This document shows, piece after piece, positions 6,686 through 14,253 of a stretch of 18,817 nt of DNA. The number at the start of each line of letters is the position of its first letter. Position 1 is the first letter of the stretch. The notes below the pieces were generated by a model, which did no database searches, had not been told where the DNA came from, and saw nothing but the letters and a program-made list of their open reading frames with translations. A program made the position numbers and the translations under genes. The DNA is from an uncultured Oscillospiraceae bacterium (GTDB taxonomy: Bacteria > Bacillota > Clostridia > Oscillospirales > Acutalibacteraceae), in contig UQVI01000014.1 in the NCBI GenBank assembly GCA_900544515.1, positions 1 to 18,817 on the forward strand, in the 5' to 3' direction.

Positions 6686-7494
6686 TGTATCACCGCCTGA
6701 AAATAAATGAATACACCAATTAATATAATCAATGCTGCAAGATAGGTCAAGTCGTATTTTGAAAATTTGCTTTTTTTGTTTTTCGTGAATGTTCCGTCAA
6801 AACCGCGACATTCCATTGCCTGCTGGGTAGTCTGTGCACATGTCTTAGCTTTTATAAAGGTTGTACCGAGAATACCTGACACCGCTTTGCTTTTTTCCGG
6901 ATTTCGGCCGATGGAACGCACCTTAAGTGCCGTCAGCATTTCAAAGCATATTTGCGAGAGAATGGATATATACTGTATTGTTAAATCAAAAACAAATATA
7001 ATGATATCGGGCACACGGTAGCTCTTCAGTGCCGATGTAATCTGATTAAACGGTGTGGTAAGATTAAACCGCATTACAAGAGATACGGAAACAAAGACTC
7101 TGGCGGTAATGCTCATCAGTGAATGGGGATTGCCCATAAGTGCACCCGGCAGAAGAATCAGAACGGAAATGATTTCTGCAGGAACAAGCACCTTTAAAAC
7201 ATTTTTGATTGTATGGCTGTCCGACACTGCCATCAAAACCATTGTTACAGCCAGCATAAAAAATACAAAATAAAAATTCTTTGCCAGTGCAGTTAATATA
7301 ACGGCAAGCAAAACGCCAAAAAGACGAAGAGCCGTATTGCATCTCTTCGCCTTAGCTATATATCCGTTTTTTCTGAAGCGTGATAAAGCAGAAAGTATTT
7401 GCTTTGTGCTTTTATCAATGAATTTTGACTTGTCAGACTTAGGAATATAATCGTCCTTCCCGGTCAGCCAGTCAGGGATGTTGTTACTTTGCAT
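6682..7494 (-). CDS. cbiQ: ECF transporter transmembrane subunit (CbiQ)
   Basis: A 270-residue membrane scaffold (T component) linking the ATPase to the metal-binding subunit. After a hydrophilic N-terminus (1-52) come several membrane segments. The coupling motifs are present: LKVRSIGRN (190-198) and AMECRGFDG (226-234), the second of the Ala-x-Arg-Gly-type motifs that contact the ATPase. The last helix is at about 250-268. Its start lies 11 bases inside the 3' end of cbiM and its stop overlaps the cbiO start, so the three genes are co-translated. Only one ATPase gene is present, as is usual for the Cbi/Nik group. Confidence 0.92.
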   Translation of the reverse strand: MQSNNIPDWLTGKDDYIPKSDKSKFIDKSTKQILSALSRFRKNGYIAKAKRCNTALRLFGVLLAVILTALAKNFYFVFFMLAVTMVLMAVSDSHTIKNVLKVLVPAEIISVLILLPGALMGNPHSLMSITARVFVSVSLVMRFNLTTPFNQITSALKSYRVPDIIIFVFDLTIQYISILSQICFEMLTALKVRSIGRNPEKSKAVSGILGTTFIKAKTCAQTTQQAMECRGFDGTFTKNKKSKFSKYDLTYLAALIILIGVFIYFQAVIQ

Positions 7495-8476
7495 AGTTTA
7501 CTTTATTCCCCATAAAGGATGAAATGAGTTTGAATAGGATGACTGCAATTGCAATTCCGATTACTGCAGATAGTATATATCCTATCCATTCAGGCAGACT
7601 GCCTATCGCATAGTCAGGGCAGAGTGCTGAAAAGTCGGAAAGAACACCGTTTTCCATTCCTGCAGGAGTAAATCCTGCTATGGATACCATATCCTCTACG
7701 CCCCATTCGCCCCAAGCAGTTCCGGTGGCAAGCAGTCCTATCGGAGTAAGTGCCACAAATACCGCAAGAAGTATACCGATGAAAGTCTTTCCTTTTTTCG
7801 TCTGCGGCTGATTATTCACAAGCTCCGGTGACGTTGACTTAACAAATGCAAGAACTGCGACGGTAAATACTACTTCTGCCAGTCCGAACAATGTGAGATG
7901 CCCTGCCATCATAGCCGGAATGGAAACATTCAGTCCGTAAGGACAATACAAAGCCTGCCCTGCTGCATCTTTAAACAAATATGGCTGAACGCCGAATTCT
8001 ATTGCAGTCATAAGTGCAGCAGCATTGATTCCGATATAGGAGCCCACTGCTGCGCCGATATATTCCCCTGCCTTTGACTTGCTGTGATTTTTAATCAGTG
8101 AATAAACAGCATAGCCAACATAAGGAAGAATGAATGCAATATTGAATATATTGGCACCAAGCGACAGTATACCGCCGTCACCGAAAAGAAGGGCCTGAAT
8201 TGTAAGCGTTACCGCCACTGAAAGACACGCTGCCTCAGGTCCCAACAATATGGCTATCAGCGTTCCCCCTACTGCGTGACCGGTTGTTCCTCCCGGCAGC
8301 GGAATATTAAACATCATTGCAACAAATGAAAATGCTGCGAATACGCCGAGTAGAGGCATTTTATCCTTTGATATATTTTCCTTAACCTTTTTTGCAGATA
8401 CTGCAATTGCGGGTACAGCAGCTGCTGCCATTACTGCACAGGTAGCAGGACTGAGATAATTTTCAGGGATATGCAT
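7484..8476 (-). CDS. cbiM: Cobalt/nickel ECF substrate-binding subunit CbiM with fused C-terminal domain
   Basis: A 330-residue membrane protein, the metal-specific S component. It begins MHIPENYLSP. Met1 and His2 are the metal-coordinating N-terminus of the CbiM/NikM family, and His67 in GTTGHAVGG (63-71) is the third known ligand. A second part (about 228-330) has a membrane segment, TAWGEWGVEDM (253-263), a DYAIG stretch and a final helix. It resembles the PDGLE/NikN-like extension that replaces the separate CbiN protein, and no cbiN gene is present. AGGAGG sits 8 bases before the start. A weak promoter is proposed at 8507-8535. I looked for a cobalamin riboswitch upstream and saw none. 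Confidence 0.93.
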   Translation of the reverse strand: MHIPENYLSPATCAVMAAAAVPAIAVSAKKVKENISKDKMPLLGVFAAFSFVAMMFNIPLPGGTTGHAVGGTLIAILLGPEAACLSVAVTLTIQALLFGDGGILSLGANIFNIAFILPYVGYAVYSLIKNHSKSKAGEYIGAAVGSYIGINAAALMTAIEFGVQPYLFKDAAGQALYCPYGLNVSIPAMMAGHLTLFGLAEVVFTVAVLAFVKSTSPELVNNQPQTKKGKTFIGILLAVFVALTPIGLLATGTAWGEWGVEDMVSIAGFTPAGMENGVLSDFSALCPDYAIGSLPEWIGYILSAVIGIAIAVILFKLISSFMGNKVNYAK

Positions 8477-8506
8477 AATTTGTTCCTCCTTTTATTTGAC
8501 AGGCAT

Positions 8507-8535
8507 ATTCTATCAAAGCAAAGATTACAATACAA
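8507..8535 (-). promoter_or_regulatory. Candidate promoter of cbiMQO
   Basis: On the minus strand TTGTAT (8535-8530) and TAGAAT (8512-8507) are separated by 17 bases. The -10 matches 5 of 6 and the -35 only 3 of 6 consensus bases. It lies about 30 bases before the cbiM start, so the leader would be too short for a riboswitch. Confidence 0.42.
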
Positions 8536-8558
8536 GCCGGGTGGGGGGATATTTTCAG

Positions 8559-8589
8559 TGTGTATACGCAAAATGTATATTTATACACA
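8559..8589. promoter_or_regulatory. Inverted repeat between cbiM and gdhA, upstream of the gdhA -35
   Basis: TGTGTATA (8559-8566) and TATACACA (8582-8589) are perfect reverse complements 15 bases apart, with a further TGTATA at 8574. The site ends 6 bases before the gdhA -35 box, a position typical for an activator site. Which regulator binds is unknown. Confidence 0.4.
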
Positions 8590-8595
8590 AAAAAT

Positions 8596-8624
8596 TTGAC
8601 AACGCAAACCAATGTTGCTATAAT
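8596..8624 (+). promoter_or_regulatory. Near-ideal sigma-A promoter of gdhA
   Basis: TTGACA (8596-8601), a 17-base spacer and TATAAT (8619-8624) match consensus at all 12 positions. TGC directly before the -10 adds an extended -10 element. The predicted start is about 8631. Such a promoter implies very strong transcription unless it is repressed. Confidence 0.88.
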
Positions 8625-8631
8625 TCACCTT

Positions 8632-8653
8632 AAAGTGTTAATCAACACACTTT
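8632..8653. promoter_or_regulatory. Dyad at the gdhA transcription start
   Basis: GTGTT (8635-8639) and AACAC (8644-8648) form a dyad around AATC. The flanking AAA (8632-8634) and TTT (8651-8653) would extend the symmetry but for an extra AC. It sits at the predicted +1, where a bound repressor would block initiation. The regulator is unknown; the spacing does not fit a GlnR site. Confidence 0.35.
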
Positions 8654-8729
8654 ATATGCAGTATTTAGACGAAATATAATGTATAAATTCTGCTTTCTGT
8701 TTATTACAAATATTTGGGAGGGAATCATT

Positions 8730-10061
8730 ATGACTTATTCACAAAAGGTTTTAAATGATTTAAAAATCAAAAATCCTGATCAGCCGGAATTTATCCAGGC
8801 TGCAGAGGAGGTACTTGAGTCTTTGGCTCCTGTGGTTGACAATGACCCTAAGTATCAGAAAGCAGGCTTGCTGGAAAGACTTGTTGAGCCTGAAAGACAG
8901 ATTATGTTCCGTATTCCTTGGGTTGATGATAACGGCAATGTGCACGTTAATCGCGGATACCGTGTACAGTTCAACTCTGCTATCGGTCCTTTCAAGGGCG
9001 GTCTCAGACTTCATCCAAGTGTTAACCTCAGCATAATCAAGTTTCTTGGCTTTGAGCAGATATTCAAAAACAGTCTTACCGGTCTTCCGATCGGCGGTGC
9101 TAAGGGCGGCTCCGACTTTGACCCTAAGGGAAAGAGTGATATGGAGGTTATGCGTTTCTGCCAGGCATTCATGAACGAGCTTTATAAGTACATCGGTGCT
9201 GACGAGGACGTACCTGCAGGTGATATCGGTACAGGTGCACGTGAGGTTGGTTATCTTTACGGTCAGTACAAAAAGCTTACAAACCGCTCAGAGGGCTGTC
9301 TTACTGGTAAGGGCTTAAGCTTCGGTGGTTCTCTTGCAAGAACTGAGGCTACAGGCTACGGTCTTGTATATATCACTGAAGAGCTTCTTAAGGATCATAA
9401 CAAAAACCTTTCAGGTGCAAGAGTTGCTGTATCAGGCTCAGGCAACGTTGCTATCTATGCTATGGAAAAAGCAACTCAGCTTGGTGCTAAGGTAATATCC
9501 TGCTCAGATTCAACAGGCTATATCATTGATGAAAACGGTATTGACGTTGAGGCTGTTAAGCAGATTAAAGAGGTTGAGCGTAAGAGAATCAAGACTTATC
9601 TTGAAACTCATCCTGATGCAACCTACGGCGAGGGCTCAATCTGGGATAACGTAACATGTGAGGTTGCTCTTCCTTGTGCAACACAGAATGAAATTAACAA
9701 GGAACAGGCTGACCGCCTTGCTGATACAGGCTGCTATGCAGTATGTGAAGGCGCTAACATGCCTACTGACGCTGAGGCTACTCAGGTATTCCTTGATAAA
9801 AATGTACTCTTCATTCCGGGTAAAGCATCAAACGCAGGCGGTGTTGCTACTTCTGCTCTTGAAATGGGTCAGAACTCAATCCGTTCAAGCTGGACCTTTG
9901 ATGAGGTTGATGCTAAGCTTAAGGGCATTATGATTAATATTTATTATCATATGAAGGATGCTTGCGAGCAGCTTGGTGAAAAAGACAATTTTGTTATCGG
10001 TGCAAATATTGCAGGCTTTATGAAGGTTGCTGATGCTATGATGGCTCAGGGTATTGTTTAA
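8730..10061 (+). CDS. gdhA: Glutamate dehydrogenase, probably NADP-dependent
   Basis: A 443-residue enzyme that interconverts 2-oxoglutarate plus ammonium with glutamate, in the cytoplasm as a hexamer. Catalytic and substrate residues fall at the numbering known for Clostridium symbiosum GDH: Lys89, Lys113, Lys125 in GGAKGG, and Asp165 in VPAGDIGTG. The nucleotide-binding turn is SGSGNVA (235-241). Its second strand ends SCSDSTG, with an Asp-Ser pair like the NADP-specific E. coli enzyme rather than the GPD of the NAD-specific clostridial one, so an assimilatory NADPH role is inferred. The ATG at 8730 follows GGGAGGG by 7 bases; an in-frame ATG at 8679 is rejected because it lacks such a site. 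Codon choice is strongly biased to GGT, GCT and AAG, in keeping with high expression. Confidence 0.96.
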   Translation: MTYSQKVLNDLKIKNPDQPEFIQAAEEVLESLAPVVDNDPKYQKAGLLERLVEPERQIMFRIPWVDDNGNVHVNRGYRVQFNSAIGPFKGGLRLHPSVNLSIIKFLGFEQIFKNSLTGLPIGGAKGGSDFDPKGKSDMEVMRFCQAFMNELYKYIGADEDVPAGDIGTGAREVGYLYGQYKKLTNRSEGCLTGKGLSFGGSLARTEATGYGLVYITEELLKDHNKNLSGARVAVSGSGNVAIYAMEKATQLGAKVISCSDSTGYIIDENGIDVEAVKQIKEVERKRIKTYLETHPDATYGEGSIWDNVTCEVALPCATQNEINKEQADRLADTGCYAVCEGANMPTDAEATQVFLDKNVLFIPGKASNAGGVATSALEMGQNSIRSSWTFDEVDAKLKGIMINIYYHMKDACEQLGEKDNFVIGANIAGFMKVADAMMAQGIV

Positions 10062-10082
10062 TTCAATATATTTTTAAATTTT

Positions 10083-10116
10083 TCAGCATCTGTTATTGAC
10101 AGATGCTGATTTTTTT
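10083..10116 (+). terminator. Rho-independent terminator of gdhA
   Basis: TCAGCATCTGT (10083-10093) pairs perfectly with ACAGATGCTGA (10099-10109) around a TATTG loop, followed by seven T. It separates gdhA from the M23 gene. Confidence 0.93.
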
Positions 10117-10149
10117 ATAATTTCTTTTTCATAAAATCCGTATAAAAAC

Positions 10150-10182
10150 AACACCTTGCGGCAATAATGCTTGTGAGGTGTT
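10150..10182 (+). promoter_or_regulatory. Hairpin that would mask the ribosome site of the M23 gene
   Basis: AACACCT (10150-10156) is the exact reverse complement of AGGTGTT (10176-10182). The second arm contains most of the GAGGTG ribosome site (10175-10180) of the gene starting at 10188. If transcribed as one RNA, the fold would hide the ribosome site. Whether the transcript includes the first arm depends on the promoter, which I could not place confidently. Confidence 0.4.
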
Positions 10183-10187
10183 ATTTT

Positions 10188-10901
10188 ATGTCAACTAAAG
10201 ATAAACCAAATAATAAAAATTTAAGAGCGTTATTTTCAGTAATCTGCCTTTGCATTATTGCACTGGGTCTTATCGTTTATTTTTCAACTCAAAGTACAAA
10301 TAATACATTGGTAAATGAAGCAACCACTGTTAAACAGACACAGACAACAGAGGTACAGAAAAGAGTAACCGTTAAGGATACCACAACCGGCAAAGCTGCT
10401 ACCACTGAAGATAATAGCACAACCGCTGCAAAAACGACAGCCGCAGCCACTGAAAAGGCTACTATGCAATCCGGTGACACCAACACCCCATACAAATCTT
10501 TTTACAAATATCCCTGTGAGGAAACCGTAATTTTCGGTTACAGTGAGGAGCTTGTAAAAAATGAAACGATGGGTGATTACCGTTCTCATACTGCGGTAGA
10601 TTTTAAATGTGCATCAGGTGCAAAAATTTCAGCAATAAATGACGGTCTTGTTCTGTCCGTAAAAAAGGATAACCTGCTCGGGAAGGTTGTTGAAATTGAT
10701 CACGGCGGAAAGCTTGTGGCAAAATACTGCGGACTTGATACGGTGAATGTATCAGAAGGCGACTATGTTACAATCGGTCAAACGTTGGGAACGCTCGGTT
10801 CAGTTCCGTTTGAAACAGGCAGTGAAAGTCATCTTCATTTTGAAACCGCAATTGACGGCAAAAATGTAAATCCGCTTGATGTAATGGCAAAAAGTGAATA
10901 A
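10188..10901 (+). CDS. M23 (LytM-fold) membrane-anchored protein, SpoIIQ-like
   Basis: A 237-residue protein: short cytoplasmic tail (1-15), one membrane segment (about 16-33), a Thr/Ala-rich linker (38-95) and a C-terminal M23 peptidase domain (about 105-232). The zinc-ligand motifs HxxxD (His134, Asp138) and HLH (215-217) are intact. The usual YxHL motif reads YCGL (180-183), so the catalytic-site histidine is replaced by Gly182. The layout and that change recall SpoIIQ of sporulating Firmicutes, a partner-binding relative of cell-wall endopeptidases. A peptidoglycan endopeptidase or a non-catalytic scaffold are both possible. ATG at 10188 follows GAGGTG by 7 bases; an in-frame ATG at 10167 would place that ribosome site inside the gene. 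Confidence 0.83.
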   Translation: MSTKDKPNNKNLRALFSVICLCIIALGLIVYFSTQSTNNTLVNEATTVKQTQTTEVQKRVTVKDTTTGKAATTEDNSTTAAKTTAAATEKATMQSGDTNTPYKSFYKYPCEETVIFGYSEELVKNETMGDYRSHTAVDFKCASGAKISAINDGLVLSVKKDNLLGKVVEIDHGGKLVAKYCGLDTVNVSEGDYVTIGQTLGTLGSVPFETGSESHLHFETAIDGKNVNPLDVMAKSE

Positions 10902-10902
10902 C

Positions 10903-10930
10903 AAAAGCATCTCATTTGAGATGCTTTTTT
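10903..10930 (+). terminator. Rho-independent terminator of the M23 gene
   Basis: AAAAGCATCTC (10903-10913) pairs with GAGATGCTTTT (10918-10928) around ATTT, and the U-tract continues to 10930. It starts 1 base after the stop codon. Confidence 0.88.
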
Positions 10931-10955
10931 ACTATTTTCATTCTGCAAAAATAGT
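10931..10955. repeat. Inverted repeat upstream of the fru-pts operon
   Basis: ACTATTTT (10931-10938) and AAAATAGT (10948-10955) are perfect reverse complements 9 bases apart. TTCTGCAAA is loosely repeated as TTCCTGCAAA at 10957-10966. The site is 59 bases before the fruK -35 box. It may be a regulator site or merely AT-rich chance symmetry. Confidence 0.25.
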
Positions 10956-11013
10956 ATTCCTGCAAATTTAATTATGAATCGCTTTAATAAGGCAATAATA
11001 AAAAAGAGGATTG

Positions 11014-11043
11014 TTGACCGCTTAATAATTATTTTGATATAAT
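11014..11043 (+). promoter_or_regulatory. Promoter of fruK-fruA-ptsH-ptsI
   Basis: TTGACC (11014-11019; 5 of 6) and TATAAT (11038-11043; 6 of 6) with an 18-base spacer. Predicted start near 11050, about 35 bases before fruK. Confidence 0.75.
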
Positions 11044-11084
11044 TCAACTGAAAAATAAAATATCAGTAAAAAAGAGGTAATGAT

Positions 11085-12017
11085 ATGGTATACACAGTCA
11101 CATTTAATCCGGCAATGGATTATGTAATGCAGGTAAATAATATGAATGAAAAAGACATAAACCGTTCCGAAGAGGAAAAAATGTTTTACGGCGGAAAAGG
11201 AATAAATGTTTCGTCCGTATTGACACAGCTTAATATTGAAAATACAGCAACAGGATTTCTCGCCGGTTTTACGGGAAATGAGCTTGAACGAATGCTCAAG
11301 ACTGATAATATAAACACGGATTTTGTGCATTTGAAAACAGGCTTTACAAGAATAAATGTAAAAATCAAATCTGAAAAAGAGCTGGATATCAATGCACATG
11401 GCCCTGATATATCAGAACAGGACATAGACGAGCTTTTAAATAAGCTGAAAAAAATAAAATCAGGTGATTACCTGGTGCTTGCAGGCTCTGTTCCCCCTTC
11501 ACTTTCAGACGATATTTATGAAAAAATTTTAGAGCATTTCACCGATAAGGATATAAACGTTGTTGTTGATACCACAGGCAACCTGCTGAAAAACATACTC
11601 AAATACAAGCCGTTCCTGATAAAGCCGAATCATCACGAGCTGGGCGAAATCTTTTCAGTGGATATCAAAAGCACACAGGATGTTATAAGGTACGCAAAAA
11701 AGCTGCAGGAAATAGGTGCAAAGAACGTGCTTGTTTCACGTGCAAAGGACGGAGCAACACTGATTGACGAGAACGGTAATGTAATCTCCGTTACAAATGC
11801 ACCCGGAAAAATTGTCAGCTCTGTCGGCTGCGGTGATTCAATGGTGGCAGGCTTTATTGCCGGATATATTAACAGCGGAAATTATGAAAAAGCACTCAGA
11901 CTGGGAGCTGTATGTGCCAATGCGACTGCCTTTTCCAGTTCTATTGCAAAGAAAAAAGAAATTGACAATATGCTTTTAAACGAAAATATTTATATTAAAC
12001 AAAAAGGAACTGATTAA
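11085..12017 (+). CDS. fruK: 1-phosphofructokinase
   Basis: A 310-residue PfkB-family sugar kinase that converts fructose 1-phosphate, the product of FruA, to fructose 1,6-bisphosphate using ATP. Features: TFNPAMDYV (6-14) with the substrate aspartate, GGKGINVS (36-43), LAGSVPPS (132-139), KPNHHELGEI (180-189) and the catalytic-base motif GCGDSMVAGF (248-257; Asp251). The motif is usually GAGD; here Ala is Cys249. Tagatose-6-phosphate kinases are close relatives, but the fruA gene one base downstream settles the role. GAGG at 11074-11077 precedes the start. No fruR (DeoR-type) repressor gene lies upstream, unlike many fru operons. Confidence 0.95.
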   Translation: MVYTVTFNPAMDYVMQVNNMNEKDINRSEEEKMFYGGKGINVSSVLTQLNIENTATGFLAGFTGNELERMLKTDNINTDFVHLKTGFTRINVKIKSEKELDINAHGPDISEQDIDELLNKLKKIKSGDYLVLAGSVPPSLSDDIYEKILEHFTDKDINVVVDTTGNLLKNILKYKPFLIKPNHHELGEIFSVDIKSTQDVIRYAKKLQEIGAKNVLVSRAKDGATLIDENGNVISVTNAPGKIVSSVGCGDSMVAGFIAGYINSGNYEKALRLGAVCANATAFSSSIAKKKEIDNMLLNENIYIKQKGTD

Positions 12018-12018
12018 T

Positions 12019-13947
12019 ATGAGAATCATTGATTTGCTGAAGAAAGAGGCTATTGCTCTTAATACCAATGCAGTCTCCAAATCAGAGGCTATTGACCATC
12101 TGATTGTACTTCATAAAAAAGCAGGCAATCTTTCAGACGTAAACACATACAAAAATGCCATTCTTGAAAGAGAGAAACAGGGCACTACTGCAATCGGTGA
12201 AGGTATCGCAGTTCCTCACGCAAAATCAGAGAGCGTCAAAACGCCCGGACTTTCTGCATTAACACTGACGGACGGTGTTGACTACGGTGCACCTGACGGA
12301 AAGCCGTCTGACATTTTATTTATGATTGCCGCACCGCTTGACGGTGACCTGCATCTTGAAATTCTTTCAAGACTTATGGTTATGCTTATGGAGCCTGAAT
12401 TCTGTCAGGCATTAAGAAATGCAAAAACAGCAGATGAATTTCTCAATATAATCAACAACAAAGAAAAGGAAAAATATCCAGATACACCAAAACCGCAGAA
12501 TACAAAAAGCAATAGCTATCGTATTCTTGCTGTTACAGCCTGCCCTACCGGTATTGCCCACACATATATGGCGGCGGAAGCACTTGAAAAGGCAGGAGAA
12601 AAATTAGGATATCCGCTGAAGGCTGAAACAAATGGCTCAGGCGGAGCAAAAAATATTCTCACTAAAAAGGAAATTGAAGAATGTGACGGTATTATTATTG
12701 CCGTAGACAAAAATGTAAAAATGGCGCGCTTTGACGGAAAGCCTGTTATTAAAACCACTGTTTCAAACGGCATAAATAAACCTGAAGAATTAATCAATAA
12801 AATTATTGAGGGAAAAGCAAATATTTATCATGCTGACGGTGAACAGGACAGCACAAGCGGTGATGAAAAAGAACGCTTTGGACACGGCATTTATAAACAT
12901 CTTATGAATGGTGTATCACATATGCTCCCATTTGTTGTGGGCGGCGGTGTGCTTATTGTCTTAGGCTTTCTGATTGATACCATTGCAGGCAACTCAAATG
13001 CCGGCGGAGACTTTGGCTCAACCAATCCGGTTGCATCCGTTGTATTCTGGATCGGTAAAGCTGCTTTTGCATTTATGCTTCCGATACTTGCAGGATATAT
13101 AGCACAGTCTATTGCAGACCGACCGGGATTGCTTCCCGGTATTGTAGGCGGATATCTTGCCACCACAGGTGCTACACTCAGCTCACCTACAGGAGATGAC
13201 TCTGCTGTATCCGGCTTTCTCGGAGCACTGCTTGCAGGTTTCATTGCAGGTATGCTTGTAAATGTTCTGAAAAAAGCATTCGTCTGGATGCCGAAGAGTA
13301 TGGACGGCATAAAACCTGTATTCATCTATCCGCTTTTAGGTACACTGTTAATCGGCTTGTTTATGCTCGCAATCAATCCTTTTGTCGGCTTCCTTAATAT
13401 CGGACTTTCCAACGGACTCTCAAGTCTCGGTGAAACAAGCAAAATCCTTCTGTCAATCGTTCTTGCTGCAATGATGGCAACAGATATGGGCGGACCATTC
13501 AACAAGGCGGCCTATGTTTTCGGCACAGCCGCTGTAGCTGACGGAAACACCTGGATTATGGCTGCCGTAATGATAGGTGGTATGATACCACCGATTGCAA
13601 TTGCACTTTCCACAACCTTTAACAAAAGAAAATGGACCGATGAGGAAATCAAAAACGGTCCTGTAAACTATCTTATGGGACTCTGCTTCATAACTGAGGG
13701 TGCTATCCCCTATGCTGCATCCGACCCTCTGCGTGTCATTCCTTCCTGTATGGTAGGATCTGCAGTTTCAGGTCTTGTGTGTGCATTATTTAACTGTGCA
13801 TGTCCTGCTCCTCACGGCGGAATTTTTGTATTCCCTGTTGTTGACAGTCCGTTCGGATATATCATTGCATTGATTGCAGGCTCGGCAGTCGGAGCACTCA
13901 TGCTTTCACTGCTTAAAAAGAATAAAAGAGAGCTTGAAAAAGCTTAG
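12019..13947 (+). CDS. fruA: Fructose-specific PTS enzyme IIABC
   Basis: A 642-residue fused permease that imports fructose and phosphorylates it at carbon 1. Domain order: EIIA (about 1-148) with phospho-histidine His67 in VPHAKS; EIIB (about 167-262) with phospho-cysteine Cys175 in TACPTGIAHTYMAAEAL; a polar linker (264-288); and the membrane EIIC domain (about 290-636) with NGVSHMLPFVVGGG (297-310) and EGAIPYAASDP. All three domains look intact. Phosphate reaches it from PtsI and PtsH, encoded just downstream. The start is 1 base after the fruK stop, with AAGGA inside the end of fruK, so the two are coupled. Confidence 0.97.
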   Translation: MRIIDLLKKEAIALNTNAVSKSEAIDHLIVLHKKAGNLSDVNTYKNAILEREKQGTTAIGEGIAVPHAKSESVKTPGLSALTLTDGVDYGAPDGKPSDILFMIAAPLDGDLHLEILSRLMVMLMEPEFCQALRNAKTADEFLNIINNKEKEKYPDTPKPQNTKSNSYRILAVTACPTGIAHTYMAAEALEKAGEKLGYPLKAETNGSGGAKNILTKKEIEECDGIIIAVDKNVKMARFDGKPVIKTTVSNGINKPEELINKIIEGKANIYHADGEQDSTSGDEKERFGHGIYKHLMNGVSHMLPFVVGGGVLIVLGFLIDTIAGNSNAGGDFGSTNPVASVVFWIGKAAFAFMLPILAGYIAQSIADRPGLLPGIVGGYLATTGATLSSPTGDDSAVSGFLGALLAGFIAGMLVNVLKKAFVWMPKSMDGIKPVFIYPLLGTLLIGLFMLAINPFVGFLNIGLSNGLSSLGETSKILLSIVLAAMMATDMGGPFNKAAYVFGTAAVADGNTWIMAAVMIGGMIPPIAIALSTTFNKRKWTDEEIKNGPVNYLMGLCFITEGAIPYAASDPLRVIPSCMVGSAVSGLVCALFNCACPAPHGGIFVFPVVDSPFGYIIALIAGSAVGALMLSLLKKNKRELEKA

Positions 13948-13974
13948 GCAATAGAGAGAAAGAGGAAAATCATT

Positions 13975-14238
13975 ATGATTTCAAAAGCAGCTAAGATAAC
14001 AAATGAAATGGGATTTCATATGCGCCCTGCAAATATATTTGTAACCGAAATGACCAAGTTCAAATCCAACATTGATATTGTTCTTGACGGTAAAAAAATC
14101 AATGGTAAAAGCATTATGAACATTATGGCAGCGTGCATCAAATGCGGTACAAATATCACAATTGAATGTGACGGCGAGGATGAACAGCAGATGCTTGACG
14201 CTGCAATTAAGCTTATTGAGTCCGGTTTCGGAGAATAA
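13975..14238 (+). CDS. ptsH: Phosphocarrier protein HPr
   Basis: An 87-residue PTS phosphocarrier. His15 in GFHMRPA is the site phosphorylated by enzyme I, and Ser46 in GKSIMNIMAA is the regulatory site used by HPr kinase in Firmicutes, so a role in catabolite control is possible. The usual GLHARPA reads GFHMRPA. GAGG lies about 10 bases before the ATG. It is 27 bases after fruA and 15 before ptsI. Sitting inside the fructose operon, it could be the cell's general HPr or a fructose-specific paralogue; the rest of the genome would decide. Confidence 0.96.
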   Translation: MISKAAKITNEMGFHMRPANIFVTEMTKFKSNIDIVLDGKKINGKSIMNIMAACIKCGTNITIECDGEDEQQMLDAAIKLIESGFGE

Positions 14239-14253
14239 CACAGAGGTGCATTT

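Noticed and set aside
8477..8595. Cobalamin or metal riboswitch upstream of cbiM
   Set aside because: No B12-box or other recognisable conserved core, and the predicted leader is only about 25-30 bases.
8679..8729. Longer gdhA start at 8679
   Set aside because: The extra 17 residues do not resemble GDH, and the strong ribosome site lies just before 8730, where catalytic-residue numbering then matches Clostridium symbiosum GDH.
10931..11013. Catabolite-control (cre) site in front of fruK
   Set aside because: Nothing here fits the cre consensus; the nearest match (TGAATCGCTTTAA) is off in spacing.
12891..13325. Open frame antisense to fruA
   Set aside because: Proline/serine-rich shadow of the membrane domain of fruA with no start signals.
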